From Enterobacter sp. 638 (lineage in GTDB: Bacteria; Pseudomonadota; Gammaproteobacteria; Enterobacterales; Enterobacteriaceae), in NCBI RefSeq assembly GCF_000016325.1, contig NC_009436.1:1984001-2048000 (forward strand): a stretch of DNA of 64,000 nucleotides, written 5' to 3'. Position 1 is the first letter of the stretch. Every line of letters begins with the position of its first letter. The notes beneath the pieces are model-generated. The model did no database searches. It had not been told where the DNA came from and was given only the letters and a program-made list of their open reading frames with translations. The translations under genes and the position numbers were made by a program. This document shows, in pieces, positions 31,509 to 40,785 of this stretch.

Positions 31509-33167
31509 TCAGAAGGTTTCCCAGTTTCCGTCTGAGGCAGAGGCCGCAGCCGGACGCAATACCTGCGGTGTTTTGAGATTCGACGGTCGCGGCGCGCTGT
31601 TTTGCGCTTGTGCATTCAAGCGGAACGCGGCAACGGCCTGGCGCAACTGCTCGGCCTGATCTTCCAGCGCCGCCGCCGCCGTGGCGGATTCCTGCACCAG
31701 CGCGGCGTTCTGCTGCGTCACGCTGTCCATCTGAGAAACGGCCAGACTGACCTGCTCAATCCCGCGGCTCTGCTCATCGGATGCCGACGCGATTTCGCCC
31801 ATGATATCGGTCACGCGCGTCACCGCCGCAACAATCTCTTTCATGGTTTTGCCTGCTTCGCTGACCTGCCCGGAGCCGGTATTCACGCGGCTGACGGAGT
31901 TTTCAATCAATCCTTTGATCTCTTTCGCGGCCTGCGCACTGCGGCTTGCCAGCGTGCGGACTTCACCGGCAACGACGGCAAATCCACGGCCTTGCTCACC
32001 GGCACGAGCCGCTTCCACAGCGGCGTTCAGCGCCAGAATATTGGTCTGGAAAGCGATGCTGTCGATAACGCTGGTGATGTGGGCAATTTGCTGTGAGCTG
32101 TCGGCAATCTCGGTCATGGTACGAATGACGTTATCGACCACCATTCCACCCCGATCGGCGGTTTCTGAGGCATTTTTTGCCAGCAGAGTCGCCTGGCGGG
32201 CGTTGTCGGAGTTTTGTTTGACCGTGGCGGTCAGCTCTTCCATGCTTGCAGCGGTTTCTTCCAGAGAAGAGGCTTGCTGTTCAGTACGCGCAGACAAATC
32301 GTTGCTGCCCATCGCGATTTCTCCCGCGCCGGTGTAGATCGAATCGGTGCTGCCACGTACCGCGCTGACGGTTGTCACCAGCGATTGCTGCATTTCATGC
32401 AGACCCGCAGCCAGTTGACCCATTTCATTACGACTGTCGATAGAAATGGTGTGCGTCAGGTCGCCGCTGGCGATCGTGCGAATATGGTTCATCACGCTGC
32501 GTAGTGGTCTCAGCAGGAGATGCTGCAAACCCATCCAGAACACAATCAGTACGCCGATGACCACCAGCAAAATGGTGCCCAACGTCCACTGCATGCTGGT
32601 AAAGCTGTTTTGGTTTTCCAGAGCAGCCGCCTTGAGCAGGGTGTTGTTTTCTGCACGCCAGCGCGTGTAGACGGCTTCCATCTTGTCCTGAGCCTCTTGG
32701 GCATCCAGATCGCCGTACGCCTGATAGTTATCAGCGCTCAGATATTCGATCGACAGTCGCATGACTTCGTGCATCTGGGTGTATGCTTTCTGCATCTCGG
32801 CAGTTAATTCCTGGCTCTGCCCGTTCACCGGCGGCATCTGATGCCATGCGCTGTAATAGGCTTCAGCTTTGCCCAGAGACGTACTGGCGTTACCGAGCAG
32901 CTTGTTGATCGCCGCCAGAGAAGCGGGATCGCGCTGATTTTTAAGGTAACGGATCGCAACGCGAGTGACGGTAACGCGCGTTTTAACTAGCGTGTTCACG
33001 CTGTCGCTCAGGCTCTCTTGTTGCGCGTTGAGATTTCCTGAATTTTGGAAGTTTTGACGATCATTGCTGACTGCGGAGTAGAACAAGCCACCCGTGACGA
33101 CCTGGAGCAGGCAGAACAGCGTAAGTGCAAAAATGATCCCAGTAATTACGTGCAGATTTTTCAGCAT
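31509..33167 (-). CDS. Methyl-accepting chemotaxis protein, Tsr-like
   Basis: This is a transmembrane chemoreceptor that signals through CheW/CheA. The product has 552 residues: TM1 (about 8-30), a four-helix periplasmic ligand domain, TM2 (about 190-212), HAMP (LRPLRSVMNHIRTIASGDL), a long coiled coil and the hairpin tip EQGRGFAVVAGEVRTLA. It ends in NWETF, the CheR/CheB docking pentapeptide. Arg64, Arg69 and Arg73 fall at the same positions as the Tsr ligand arginines, so an amino-acid ligand is likely. It may be one of several Tsr/Tar paralogues. Confidence 0.93.
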   Translation of the reverse strand: MLKNLHVITGIIFALTLFCLLQVVTGGLFYSAVSNDRQNFQNSGNLNAQQESLSDSVNTLVKTRVTVTRVAIRYLKNQRDPASLAAINKLLGNASTSLGKAEAYYSAWHQMPPVNGQSQELTAEMQKAYTQMHEVMRLSIEYLSADNYQAYGDLDAQEAQDKMEAVYTRWRAENNTLLKAAALENQNSFTSMQWTLGTILLVVIGVLIVFWMGLQHLLLRPLRSVMNHIRTIASGDLTHTISIDSRNEMGQLAAGLHEMQQSLVTTVSAVRGSTDSIYTGAGEIAMGSNDLSARTEQQASSLEETAASMEELTATVKQNSDNARQATLLAKNASETADRGGMVVDNVIRTMTEIADSSQQIAHITSVIDSIAFQTNILALNAAVEAARAGEQGRGFAVVAGEVRTLASRSAQAAKEIKGLIENSVSRVNTGSGQVSEAGKTMKEIVAAVTRVTDIMGEIASASDEQSRGIEQVSLAVSQMDSVTQQNAALVQESATAAAALEDQAEQLRQAVAAFRLNAQAQNSAPRPSNLKTPQVLRPAAASASDGNWETF

Positions 33168-33339
33168 AAAAAGACGCCCGATTGTTGTGCAGAAGTTGCA
33201 CCATTACTATCGACGTAGTATCTCTAAACTTTAACTTAACAGTGACTAAACTAACTTTTTCTTCATGTAACCTATTGTTCCCCTGAATACTATTTATCAA
33301 ATTTAATTTTCTTTCAGTTCGTCGAACAGGAATCAAAAA

Positions 33340-34233
33340 ATGATCAATATCGAGAAAAGCGGCACGTTTACGTTAGGCACGCGTAGCGTGAAAAGAGTGG
33401 GTTATGGGGCGATGCAGCTCGCCGGCCCGGGCGTGTTTGGCCCGCCGAAAAACCGGGACGCGGCGCTAGATGTGCTGCGGGAAGCAGTGTCAACTGGGGT
33501 TAATCATATTGATACCAGTGATTTTTATGGCCCTCACGTTACCAACCAACTGATACGTGAAGCGTTACATCCGTACCAGGACGACCTGACGATTGTGACC
33601 AAAATTGGCGCACGGCGTGGGGCTGATGCGTCGTGGCTCCCTGCATTTTCTGCTCAGGAACTGACTCAGGCAGTACACGATAATCTGCGAAATCTGCAGC
33701 TGGATACGCTGGATGTGGTGAATTTGCGCATTATGTTCAGTGCTCACGGGCCCGCTGAAGGATCCATTGCCGAGCCGTTGACCACGCTTGTCGAATTGCA
33801 GCGTCAGGGGTTGGTGCGACATATTGGTTTGAGCAATGTGACCGCCGCGCAAGTCGCCGAAGCGCAGAGCATCGCCTCGATAGTTTGCGTGCAAAACCTT
33901 TACAACATTGTTAACCGTGGCGACGATGCGCTGATCGATTCTCTGGCGGAGCAGGGCATCGCTTATGTGCCGTTTTTCCCGCTCGGTGGGTTTACGCCCT
34001 TGCAGTCTTCCGGCCTCCAGGCCGTCGCGGAGGCAGTAAAGGCGACGCCAATGCAGGTGGCGTTGGCATGGTTGCTGAAGCGTTCACCAAATATTTTGCT
34101 TATTCCAGGCACTTCGTCGGTTACGCATCTGCATGAAAATCTTGCCGCCGCAGAGCTTGTGCTGTCCGACGAGGCGATGGATACGCTCAATGCGCTCGCG
34201 TCTTCTGAAGAGAGTAATACTGCGCAGCATTAA
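33340..34233 (+). CDS. ydbC: Aldo/keto reductase, YdbC family
   Basis: The 297-residue product resembles E. coli YdbC, a predicted NADPH-dependent aldo/keto reductase that has been associated with pyridoxal reduction. The (beta/alpha)8 family motifs are present: HIDTSDFYGPHVTNQ with Asp58 and Tyr63, and IVTKIGAR with Lys88. At the usual catalytic His position the sequence is VVNLRIM, as in YdbC itself, so the tetrad is atypical. The C-terminal cofactor segment LIPGTSSVTHLHEN is intact. Confidence 0.88.
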   Translation: MINIEKSGTFTLGTRSVKRVGYGAMQLAGPGVFGPPKNRDAALDVLREAVSTGVNHIDTSDFYGPHVTNQLIREALHPYQDDLTIVTKIGARRGADASWLPAFSAQELTQAVHDNLRNLQLDTLDVVNLRIMFSAHGPAEGSIAEPLTTLVELQRQGLVRHIGLSNVTAAQVAEAQSIASIVCVQNLYNIVNRGDDALIDSLAEQGIAYVPFFPLGGFTPLQSSGLQAVAEAVKATPMQVALAWLLKRSPNILLIPGTSSVTHLHENLAAAELVLSDEAMDTLNALASSEESNTAQH

Positions 34234-34568
34234 GCGATTAAAAGCAAAACAGGACGCGCCCTCAGACTACGTGGGACATAATTCTGCGCGGCGTGGAGGC
34301 GTTTTCAATCTCTTTGGCGATACAGATTTTTTCCTGTCACGCCGGTGGCAGTGAAAGGCCTCAAGTGCGTGGACCACTAATACCGATCAAAAGATGACCC
34401 GATCAAAAGATGAATGGTTCAGAGATTGGGAACGCTGATGTGCGGCAGAGGCTCTGAGTCATTCTGCAAGTCGAATACCGCCCCATAATCTGAATCGGGG
34501 CGGATCGAATGTGTATGCATTGACGGTGGATAGTCACAATCTGCCGAGAGGCAAACGTCGGACAACAA
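34234..34568. other. Intergenic stretch after ydbC
   Basis: This 335-base gap separates two convergent genes. It contains a tandem repeat (34383-34413) and a hairpin CCGCCCC/GGGGCGG with a 12-base loop (34478-34503) that may terminate the MipA transcript. No gene is seen. Confidence 0.5.
34383..34413. repeat. Tandem repeat CCGATCAAAAGATGA x2
   Basis: Two perfect 15-base copies lie at 34383-34397 and 34399-34413, separated by a single C (period 16). They lie in noncoding DNA and look like a small local duplication. Confidence 0.85.
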
Positions 34569-35405
34569 TCAGAAACTGTATGTCACTTTCAAACTCCCGG
34601 TGGGCGATGCTTTCCGTTGCACAATCGGGCTGTTGCGTGCATCACCCGCCAACTGTGTAAAACCCGTTGCGGCTACCACGCTCCAGTCCTGGTTGAACTT
34701 GTGCGTCCAGTCCACATTCATTGACCAGGCATAAATCCCCGTTCCGGCATCATAGGGAGCAAACCCCGATGCGGCCGACTGTGATGAACTGACCCCGTAG
34801 TACGTCTGCATATAGTCACTCGTCCCCCAGCTGCTGGTCAGCGCCATCGTTAACGTATCTTTCGAGCCGCTATACAGTGGGCTAAGAATGCCGAAATGCA
34901 GGGCCGCGCCATTGTCTCGCTCACTAAACGGCACCTCAGCCTGGAATTGCAAATGAAGCCAGTCGGTCACCTTATAGCCCAGACCCAACACACCGAGAGC
35001 CGATCCTTTGACATCGCCCATTCCGCGCAGGTTGTCACTGCCGTCGTTCAATGAGTCGCTATCAACATCGTGATCTTTACGGCCTGCGCGATAACTCAGC
35101 GCAGTACTGTAATCCAGGTTGCCGATGCTGTTGCCGTAACCGATACCCTGCGTGGTACTCACGAAGAATCCATTACGCATCGAGTAATCAAACACAAGGG
35201 GCGTCGTGACACGGTTTTCATTCGAACCAGAATAGCGTGGTGTAACATCCACGCCCCCTCCCAACGTTAAGCCGCTACCTTGCTGCGGTTCTGCCGCCAG
35301 CACTGGAGAGACCAGTAACGCCAGCAGCGCGCCCGGCAATATTTTTTTTAGCGTGCGCCCCGAAAGTGAAGGGAGGAACTGATGACGCAGTTCGAAATTT
35401 CTCAT
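34569..35405 (-). CDS. MipA/OmpV family outer-membrane protein
   Basis: The 278-residue product belongs to the MipA/OmpV outer-membrane barrel family. E. coli MipA scaffolds MltA and PBP1B; other members are stress- or antibiotic-inducible. A signal peptide ends near PVLA|AEPQQG. The mature part starts with GGGVDVTPRYSGSNENRV, alternates polar and aromatic strands, and ends with a terminal Phe (SLKVTYSF) typical of BAM substrates. It is divergent from a two-component system at 35610, which is the obvious candidate regulator. Confidence 0.85.
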   Translation of the reverse strand: MRNFELRHQFLPSLSGRTLKKILPGALLALLVSPVLAAEPQQGSGLTLGGGVDVTPRYSGSNENRVTTPLVFDYSMRNGFFVSTTQGIGYGNSIGNLDYSTALSYRAGRKDHDVDSDSLNDGSDNLRGMGDVKGSALGVLGLGYKVTDWLHLQFQAEVPFSERDNGAALHFGILSPLYSGSKDTLTMALTSSWGTSDYMQTYYGVSSSQSAASGFAPYDAGTGIYAWSMNVDWTHKFNQDWSVVAATGFTQLAGDARNSPIVQRKASPTGSLKVTYSF

Positions 35406-35609
35406 TAAAGAAGTCCTTAGGGATTCAACTGATTACGATACAAGCGGTTTAAACGCCAGAACGCTCAGTGTGAATACACACCCTAAAGTTCTCATGAGCT
35501 CAAAATGAAGAAATACTGAAGTACGTCCCGGTGATGCAAACCTGATAGATTTCCTGATACCGTTTTTTTCTTCAGACTTTCTTCATTCACTGTTGATAAC
35601 GTAACTATT
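35406..35609. promoter_or_regulatory. Divergent control region, mipA / two-component genes
   Basis: This 204-base region separates the MipA-family gene from the response regulator. The palindrome GTGTG-AATA-CACAC (35468-35481) is the most symmetric element and a candidate regulator site. No curated motif matches with confidence. Confidence 0.35.
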
Positions 35610-36287
35610 GTGAAAATTCTCCTGATCGAAGACGACCTGGATCTCGGCAACGGCGTGCGTATTGCCCTTGCAGATCAAGGATTAGATGTCATATGGGTTC
35701 GCCGCAAAGAGGATGCGCTGCATCAACTTGATGCCTGCGTGCCAGAACTGGTGTTGCTCGACCTCGGGCTGCCCGACGGCGATGGCATGAGCCTGATGGC
35801 ATATTTACGCCAGCAGATGAAGGGGATCCCCGTCATCATTCTGACCGCACGAGGCACGCTGCAGGACCGCCTTTGTGGGCTGGATGCTGGCGCTGATGAC
35901 TATCTCGTCAAACCTTTTGTGCTTGCCGAGCTGTTGGCCAGAGTGAGGGCCCTTGCGCGGCGCAGCTACGGTTTCGAGAATGAGATGATAGAAATTCGCG
36001 GGTTATCTCTCCACGTTCCGACTCGTCGCGTCACAGTGAGCACGCGGAATATTGAGTTGACGGCGAGCGAATACGCGCTGCTTGAGACTTTACTGTTGCG
36101 CACCGATCGCGTCATTACTCGTCGGTTTCTGGAAGAGAGAATATTCGGGGCAAAAGAGAATATGAGTAATTCTCTGGATGTGCATATGGGGAATTTGCGT
36201 CGCAAAATCGGCGATGGCTATGTGCGAACGGTGAGGGGAGTCGGGTTTGTGATCGATACCGTCCCCGTTCAGAAAGGAGCGGGTTAA
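35610..36287 (+). CDS. OmpR-family response regulator
   Basis: The 225-residue product is a winged-helix response regulator. Receiver residues are Asp8/Asp9, phospho-acceptor Asp51 in LVLLDLGLPDGDG, Thr in ILTARG and Lys101 in DDYLVKPF. The output domain contains the recognition region NSLDVHMGNLRRKIG and the wing GYVRTVRGVGFVID. It resembles the TctD/QseB branch, but I cannot assign a name. The start is GTG at 35610. Its stop overlaps the ATG of the kinase by one base. Confidence 0.88.
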   Translation: MKILLIEDDLDLGNGVRIALADQGLDVIWVRRKEDALHQLDACVPELVLLDLGLPDGDGMSLMAYLRQQMKGIPVIILTARGTLQDRLCGLDAGADDYLVKPFVLAELLARVRALARRSYGFENEMIEIRGLSLHVPTRRVTVSTRNIELTASEYALLETLLLRTDRVITRRFLEERIFGAKENMSNSLDVHMGNLRRKIGDGYVRTVRGVGFVIDTVPVQKGAG

Positions 36288-37675
36288 TGCGAAATTTTTG
36301 GTTGCACCTGAGAACCCCTTCGCTCGTACGGCGAATTATCATCGCCCAAATGCTATTGCTTACGCTGCTTTGGTGTTTTTTTCTGACCTACATTTTGTCG
36401 GAGGACTTGCGAAGCCCTCCAATGCTAACGGGCAGTAAGACTTACGAAACCATTCAAAAATTGGTCGATCGTTTGGATGATCGTCCGCAGGCGCTAACCG
36501 AGGTACTGGACGCGTTCAGCCAGGCGTTGCGGGAAGGTTATGGCGGAGGTGAGGATCCTGCGCTGTCAATCAGCTTAATTGTTCGCAAAAATAAACACAT
36601 AATTTATTCATCGGATGGCGCACCGACCGGGGTGACAAACACTCGATATGGGAGCCTCCAGACAATAGAGAGTGAAGGCCGCTCCTGGACTAGCCGTACT
36701 CTACAATCAGGGAACTCCGACGTGGAGGTCACACTGATTACCCCTGCCGCAGGCTGGAACTTCTTTATCTATCTGAACTCGCGTGGCTACTACATATTAC
36801 CGTTACTGGTCTGTATTCCTTTTCTATTGTTTCCCGCGTGGCTGTCAATCCGAATTGCGATGCGGCCCTGGAACAAAGTGGTCAATGAGATTGCCTTACG
36901 CACGCCGGAAGATTTGTCTCCCTTAAAATCAGTGCCAAAGCATATGGAGCTTCACCAAATGGTGGACGCGATTAATGCATTTCTTGCGAGGCTGCGAGAA
37001 AGCACTGAAAGGGAAAGGATTTTCATTGCCGATGCCGCTCACGAACTGCGTACCCCGCTGGCTGCAATGCGCATCAATGTTGAGGCGTTGCAGTCCTATA
37101 TAAGTAGCGAGAGTCAACAGGAGTTGCTGGCAGGGATCATTCGTAGCAATAGCCGCGCAGCTCGACTCGTCAATCAGTTGCTGCTGCTCATGCACAGTGA
37201 AGCGCGCATTGACACTGCCATGGAACCTGTACCGCTGACGACGCTCATTCAGGAGCGAATGGCGGAGTTAGCTCCGCTGGCCGCTGAGCGCAGAATTGAA
37301 CTTGAATTTTACGCTGAAAATGAAATATGGATTACCGGTGTCAGGGAGCGTCTGATGTCTCTGATTGATAACGTCATTGAAAATGCCGTGAAGTATAGCC
37401 CGGAGGGCGGGCGGGTTGAGGTCGTTGTTCGATCACTCGAGAGATCCACGCAGTTGCGTGTCTCAGATGCAGGGCCCGGTATTCTGCCTGAGATGAGGGA
37501 GCGCGTGTTCGATAGATTCTTTCGCGATCCCAATCAGATACAGAGCGGAAGTGGGCTGGGGCTGGCAATCGTCAAAGCGGTTGCGCAGCAACACAACAGC
37601 AGCGTATCCCTGAGCACGTCTGAAGAGGGCGGGCTGATGGTCACTGTTGATTTCCCTACGCCAAAGTCGGTGTGA
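36287..37675 (+). CDS. Sensor histidine kinase
   Basis: The 462-residue product is the partner kinase. It has TM1 (about 15-38), a periplasmic sensor of about 120 residues, TM2 (LPLLVCIPFLLFPAWLSI) and HAMP. The H-box DAAHELRTPLAAMRIN carries His252, followed by an N-box (IDNVIENAVKYSPEGG) and G-boxes (VSDAGPGI, GSGLGLAIV). The overlap with the regulator gene and the neighbouring divergent MipA gene suggest an envelope-sensing system. The signal is unknown. A lipoprotein gene overlaps its 3' end in frame-extended form. Confidence 0.88.
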   Translation: MRNFWLHLRTPSLVRRIIIAQMLLLTLLWCFFLTYILSEDLRSPPMLTGSKTYETIQKLVDRLDDRPQALTEVLDAFSQALREGYGGGEDPALSISLIVRKNKHIIYSSDGAPTGVTNTRYGSLQTIESEGRSWTSRTLQSGNSDVEVTLITPAAGWNFFIYLNSRGYYILPLLVCIPFLLFPAWLSIRIAMRPWNKVVNEIALRTPEDLSPLKSVPKHMELHQMVDAINAFLARLRESTERERIFIADAAHELRTPLAAMRINVEALQSYISSESQQELLAGIIRSNSRAARLVNQLLLLMHSEARIDTAMEPVPLTTLIQERMAELAPLAAERRIELEFYAENEIWITGVRERLMSLIDNVIENAVKYSPEGGRVEVVVRSLERSTQLRVSDAGPGILPEMRERVFDRFFRDPNQIQSGSGLGLAIVKAVAQQHNSSVSLSTSEEGGLMVTVDFPTPKSV

Positions 37676-37725
37676 AAGACAACACCACTGTCATCCCTAA
37701 CCCGCGGAGGAAATTTATCATCACA

Positions 37726-38160
37726 ATGGAGTTGAAAGTGAAATACGTGGCCCTGGCGACCTTGTTGTGTTCGATAGCACTCAGCGGGTGCGCCATAACC
37801 GTCAGCGAATTAAAGAGCAGCCATTCCTCTTATGATGGCAGTTTCACAAGCCTGACAGGGCCATCCGATACCTATCGAACGTTAAGGGATATGGCAAGGC
37901 AGTGCCTGGAATATGAAGCACTGCTGGGAAATCCGGTCATCGTATTCAGCGAGTTTGACGGTGAGCGCAAGGAAGGTGAGATCAATCAAAAGCTCCTGGC
38001 GGATGGGCTGTTGATAAACAACACGCTCATTGAAATTGAAAGCCATGATGACAAAGCGAAGGTCAGCCTGTACACCACCAAGAATATCTTGAGTACGGGG
38101 ATCAGGTCGCCAAATATAAGCGATATCAAGCGCTGGGCGGACGGTGAAAGAACGTGCTAG
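37726..38160 (+). CDS. Small lipoprotein next to two-component system
   Basis: The 144-residue product is not recognised beyond being a lipoprotein: the signal peptide MELKVKYVALATLLCSIA is followed by lipobox LSGC with Cys22. The mature part has two further cysteines (QCLEYE and the C-terminal RTC). The ATG at 37726 gives a normal signal peptide; GGAGG lies 15 bases upstream, rather far. A GTG at 37672 overlapping the kinase stop (GTGA) would add 18 residues and suggest coupling. Either way it belongs to the same transcription unit. Confidence 0.6.
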   Translation: MELKVKYVALATLLCSIALSGCAITVSELKSSHSSYDGSFTSLTGPSDTYRTLRDMARQCLEYEALLGNPVIVFSEFDGERKEGEINQKLLADGLLINNTLIEIESHDDKAKVSLYTTKNILSTGIRSPNISDIKRWADGERTC

Positions 38161-38189
38161 CACGGCACGCTCTATTTTGGGACCGAGAT

Positions 38190-39443
38190 TCACAACGAAG
38201 AGCCCGTAGCCTTTTGTGACTTTGCCTGAGAGGCGTTATCGAGCTGTCGTATTTGTGGCACCAGACAGGCTCCTAATGCGGTAATGATCACGGCGATCGC
38301 TGAAACCAGAAGCACATTATTCGTACCATAATGTGTCGCCAGTGGGCCTGCGACAAGTTCACCGAAAGGAATGGCGATAAACGAACCGATAGCGTCGTAG
38401 GCGTAAACGCGAGCCAGCTTTTCCCGGGGAATATGAATTTGGAGTGCATGAGCCCAGGACACATCGAACAAGCCTAGCGTCACCCCAGCAACAAAAAACG
38501 CGGCTACGAGCCCAATTTCAGAAGCGGGCTGGCTAAGCATTAACATTGGGGCTGAGCAAAGTGAAACCAGCATGACACTGATAAAGAGATCTCTGCGTGG
38601 CCGCCATTTCAGCGAGAGGTACGACCCCGTAACCAGCCCAACACTCTGTGCAGCAATAATGCCTCCCCAATGCGCGCGCCCAAAAGAAGCATCAGCAATG
38701 ACAGGACCGAGAACCATCACCACGCCACTGAATGCGGCATTGATAATGGTGAACTGGACAACCGTCACCCACACCCATGCTCTGCTTGCGAACTCTTTCC
38801 AGCCTTCTTTTAAGTCCTGCAGAATATGAGTTGTTGAAGGGCATGCTTGAGTCAACGAAGTGCGAATCAAAAAATAGAGCGGCGCAGAGGCGGCGAAACC
38901 CATTGCATCAACTGCCAATCCCCATCCCGGTCCAACAGCACTGATAAGGATCCCACCCAGCGAAGCGCCAATAATCGTACCTCCATTAATACCGAGCTGA
39001 ATTAATGCATTTGCTGCACGCAAATTCTGAGCCGGGACAGTCTGGGGGACCAGCGTAGATGAAGCCGGTAATGCGATGCCGGATGCTGCTCCATTCAAGG
39101 CTCCAAATAAGGCCATACTCATCACCGTTGCTGAACCATCCAGTACAGACCATGCAACGACAGCTTGCGACACGGCAGCAATCAGTGATGAGGAGACCAG
39201 CACTCGATTTCGAGAGTATCTGTCTGCTAAAACGCCACCAATCAATAAGAATGCGACGTTAAAAATGGAGCGCGATGCGACGACGATACCTAAATCAGAG
39301 AGGGTCCCACCGATGTCGAGTACCGCGAAAGCCAGTGCAATCGGGGCAATACCGTTCCCTAAAACGGTAAGAAGGCGCGCAAAAAACAAATAGCGAAAGG
39401 GGCTAAAGTGAAAAGCGCTAACTTTTTTATCAAACGAATTCAT
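38190..39443 (-). CDS. MFS exporter (EntS/MFS_3-like)
   Basis: The 417-residue product is a 12-helix major-facilitator transporter of the type that includes the enterobactin exporter EntS and macrolide pumps. Features include RLLTVLGNGIAPIALAFAVL in TM1, the loop 2-3 motif GGVLADRYSRNRVL, and a long central loop near residues 195-220. The substrate is unknown. It ends 29 bases from the convergent lipoprotein gene and follows an alpha/beta hydrolase on the same strand after about 200 bases. Confidence 0.85.
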   Translation of the reverse strand: MNSFDKKVSAFHFSPFRYLFFARLLTVLGNGIAPIALAFAVLDIGGTLSDLGIVVASRSIFNVAFLLIGGVLADRYSRNRVLVSSSLIAAVSQAVVAWSVLDGSATVMSMALFGALNGAASGIALPASSTLVPQTVPAQNLRAANALIQLGINGGTIIGASLGGILISAVGPGWGLAVDAMGFAASAPLYFLIRTSLTQACPSTTHILQDLKEGWKEFASRAWVWVTVVQFTIINAAFSGVVMVLGPVIADASFGRAHWGGIIAAQSVGLVTGSYLSLKWRPRRDLFISVMLVSLCSAPMLMLSQPASEIGLVAAFFVAGVTLGLFDVSWAHALQIHIPREKLARVYAYDAIGSFIAIPFGELVAGPLATHYGTNNVLLVSAIAVIITALGACLVPQIRQLDNASQAKSQKATGSSL

Positions 39444-39640
39444 TGTGGAAATAGCTTAAGGTTGAAGGACCGATTTCTGGAATGCCTGAGTATTGATAAT
39501 CCATAGGAACAAGTGAATGAACGTATCAGGGGGAATCTTATATCGAGGCAGTCATAATGACTCGCCCGCTCTTGATTAAGGATGGCCTTGCTTCGGCCTG
39601 TTGAACTCACAGACATGAGCGGACGCCGTAAAGATCGCAC

Positions 39641-40387
39641 TTAACCATTGATACCAGAAAGGCATCTAGCCTTTACAAAATTAAGTATGTGAGTCGCTGT
39701 CTCCCTATCCGGATGGTTTACTTCACCCAAATGGTCTCCTTTACCTGCAACAAAGCGTATCGCATGCTGCTGTGCCAGTTCAGACATAGAGGTGTAATAG
39801 GGATCGTTGGCACCTGCCCAGAATAGTTTTGGCGTGCTGCGAGCCAATAGCTTGCCATCATCTTTGAATTGTTTACTGAGTTCGTTGAAAAAGTATTCTG
39901 CACTTCTCTCATCCGCAGGTGACAGCGATTGGGTAAGTTCAGGTGCAGTCTCTCGAGCGTAATCCATAAACATAGCGAAACTGAGTTTGCCGAAAGGCGT
40001 TTCCGGAATTCCGTTTAAGCAGTCCCATCCACCCAACACTACGGAAGTCAGCCTTTCAGGATATGAATCAAGCAACCCCATCGCTAACCAGGCGCCCGCT
40101 GAGTAACCCATCACATGCGCTTTGTCATAGCCCAATTCATCCATGAGTTTCACAATGGTTAAAACCTGATTTTCTCTTGTGTAAAAGTCCTGTCTATCGA
40201 CTCTGTCGCTGTCACCGTGCCCAATTAAATCCGGGCATACGACTCTAAAAAAAGGGCTAAAAGCTGAGACAAAGCCGTTATCTACCCAGCACTGTCCATC
40301 CATTAACAGGCCATGAAGCATGATGACTAATGGACCTTTCCCCTCTGAACGATAGGACAGCCGCGAGTTTCCACGCGTTGTGGACAT
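39641..40387 (-). CDS. Alpha/beta-fold hydrolase
   Basis: The 248-residue product has the alpha/beta hydrolase fold and a full catalytic triad by motif: nucleophile Ser96 in GYSAGAW, Asp195 in WAGANDPYY and His219 in GKGDHLGEV. The oxyanion-hole motif is MLHGLLMDG. There is no signal peptide, so it is cytosolic. The substrate cannot be told from sequence; esterases and C-C hydrolases share this layout. Confidence 0.85.
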   Translation of the reverse strand: MSTTRGNSRLSYRSEGKGPLVIMLHGLLMDGQCWVDNGFVSAFSPFFRVVCPDLIGHGDSDRVDRQDFYTRENQVLTIVKLMDELGYDKAHVMGYSAGAWLAMGLLDSYPERLTSVVLGGWDCLNGIPETPFGKLSFAMFMDYARETAPELTQSLSPADERSAEYFFNELSKQFKDDGKLLARSTPKLFWAGANDPYYTSMSELAQQHAIRFVAGKGDHLGEVNHPDRETATHILNFVKARCLSGING

Positions 40388-40785
40388 AAACTTTCCTCAA
40401 AATGAGTGCATTGGTATAGCAACGTTAGCTTCTTACGTCATTTCCGACGGCCTTCAGACTAACGCTTTGACGCAAGGCTGTTCTACCCCCGAATTTTAGA
40501 GGTAACTGCGCAGGTGATGAAAATCAGGCGGAGTTGAGCCAGATAAGCATCGGATTCGGCCATTAATAAATTGGCTTAGGTCTGGTTTTCGCTCATTGCA
40601 GATGCGGAAAGCATTCTCGTTGATTATGAAAAGTGTTTTTACCTATCAGCGTCAGTTAAAACAAAAACCCCGCATTTGCGGGGTTCCAGGTATCAATATG
40701 GCTGACATGAGAACGATATTATGAAATAAATCCTTTTATTTCATTGTGTTGAGGTCTTTCAAAAAGCACCTGCGGGAGCCATTTT
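40388..40785. other. Intergenic stretch with one terminator
   Basis: This 398-base region holds the promoter side of the hydrolase gene and the terminator of the next minus-strand gene (40661-40687). No gene is seen. Confidence 0.5.
40661..40687 (-). terminator. Terminator for the 144-residue periplasmic protein gene
   Basis: The stem AACCCCGC/GCGGGGTT with loop ATTT has an A-rich left flank, giving a U-rich tail to minus-strand transcripts. It lies about 100 bases past the stop codon at 40786. Confidence 0.8.
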
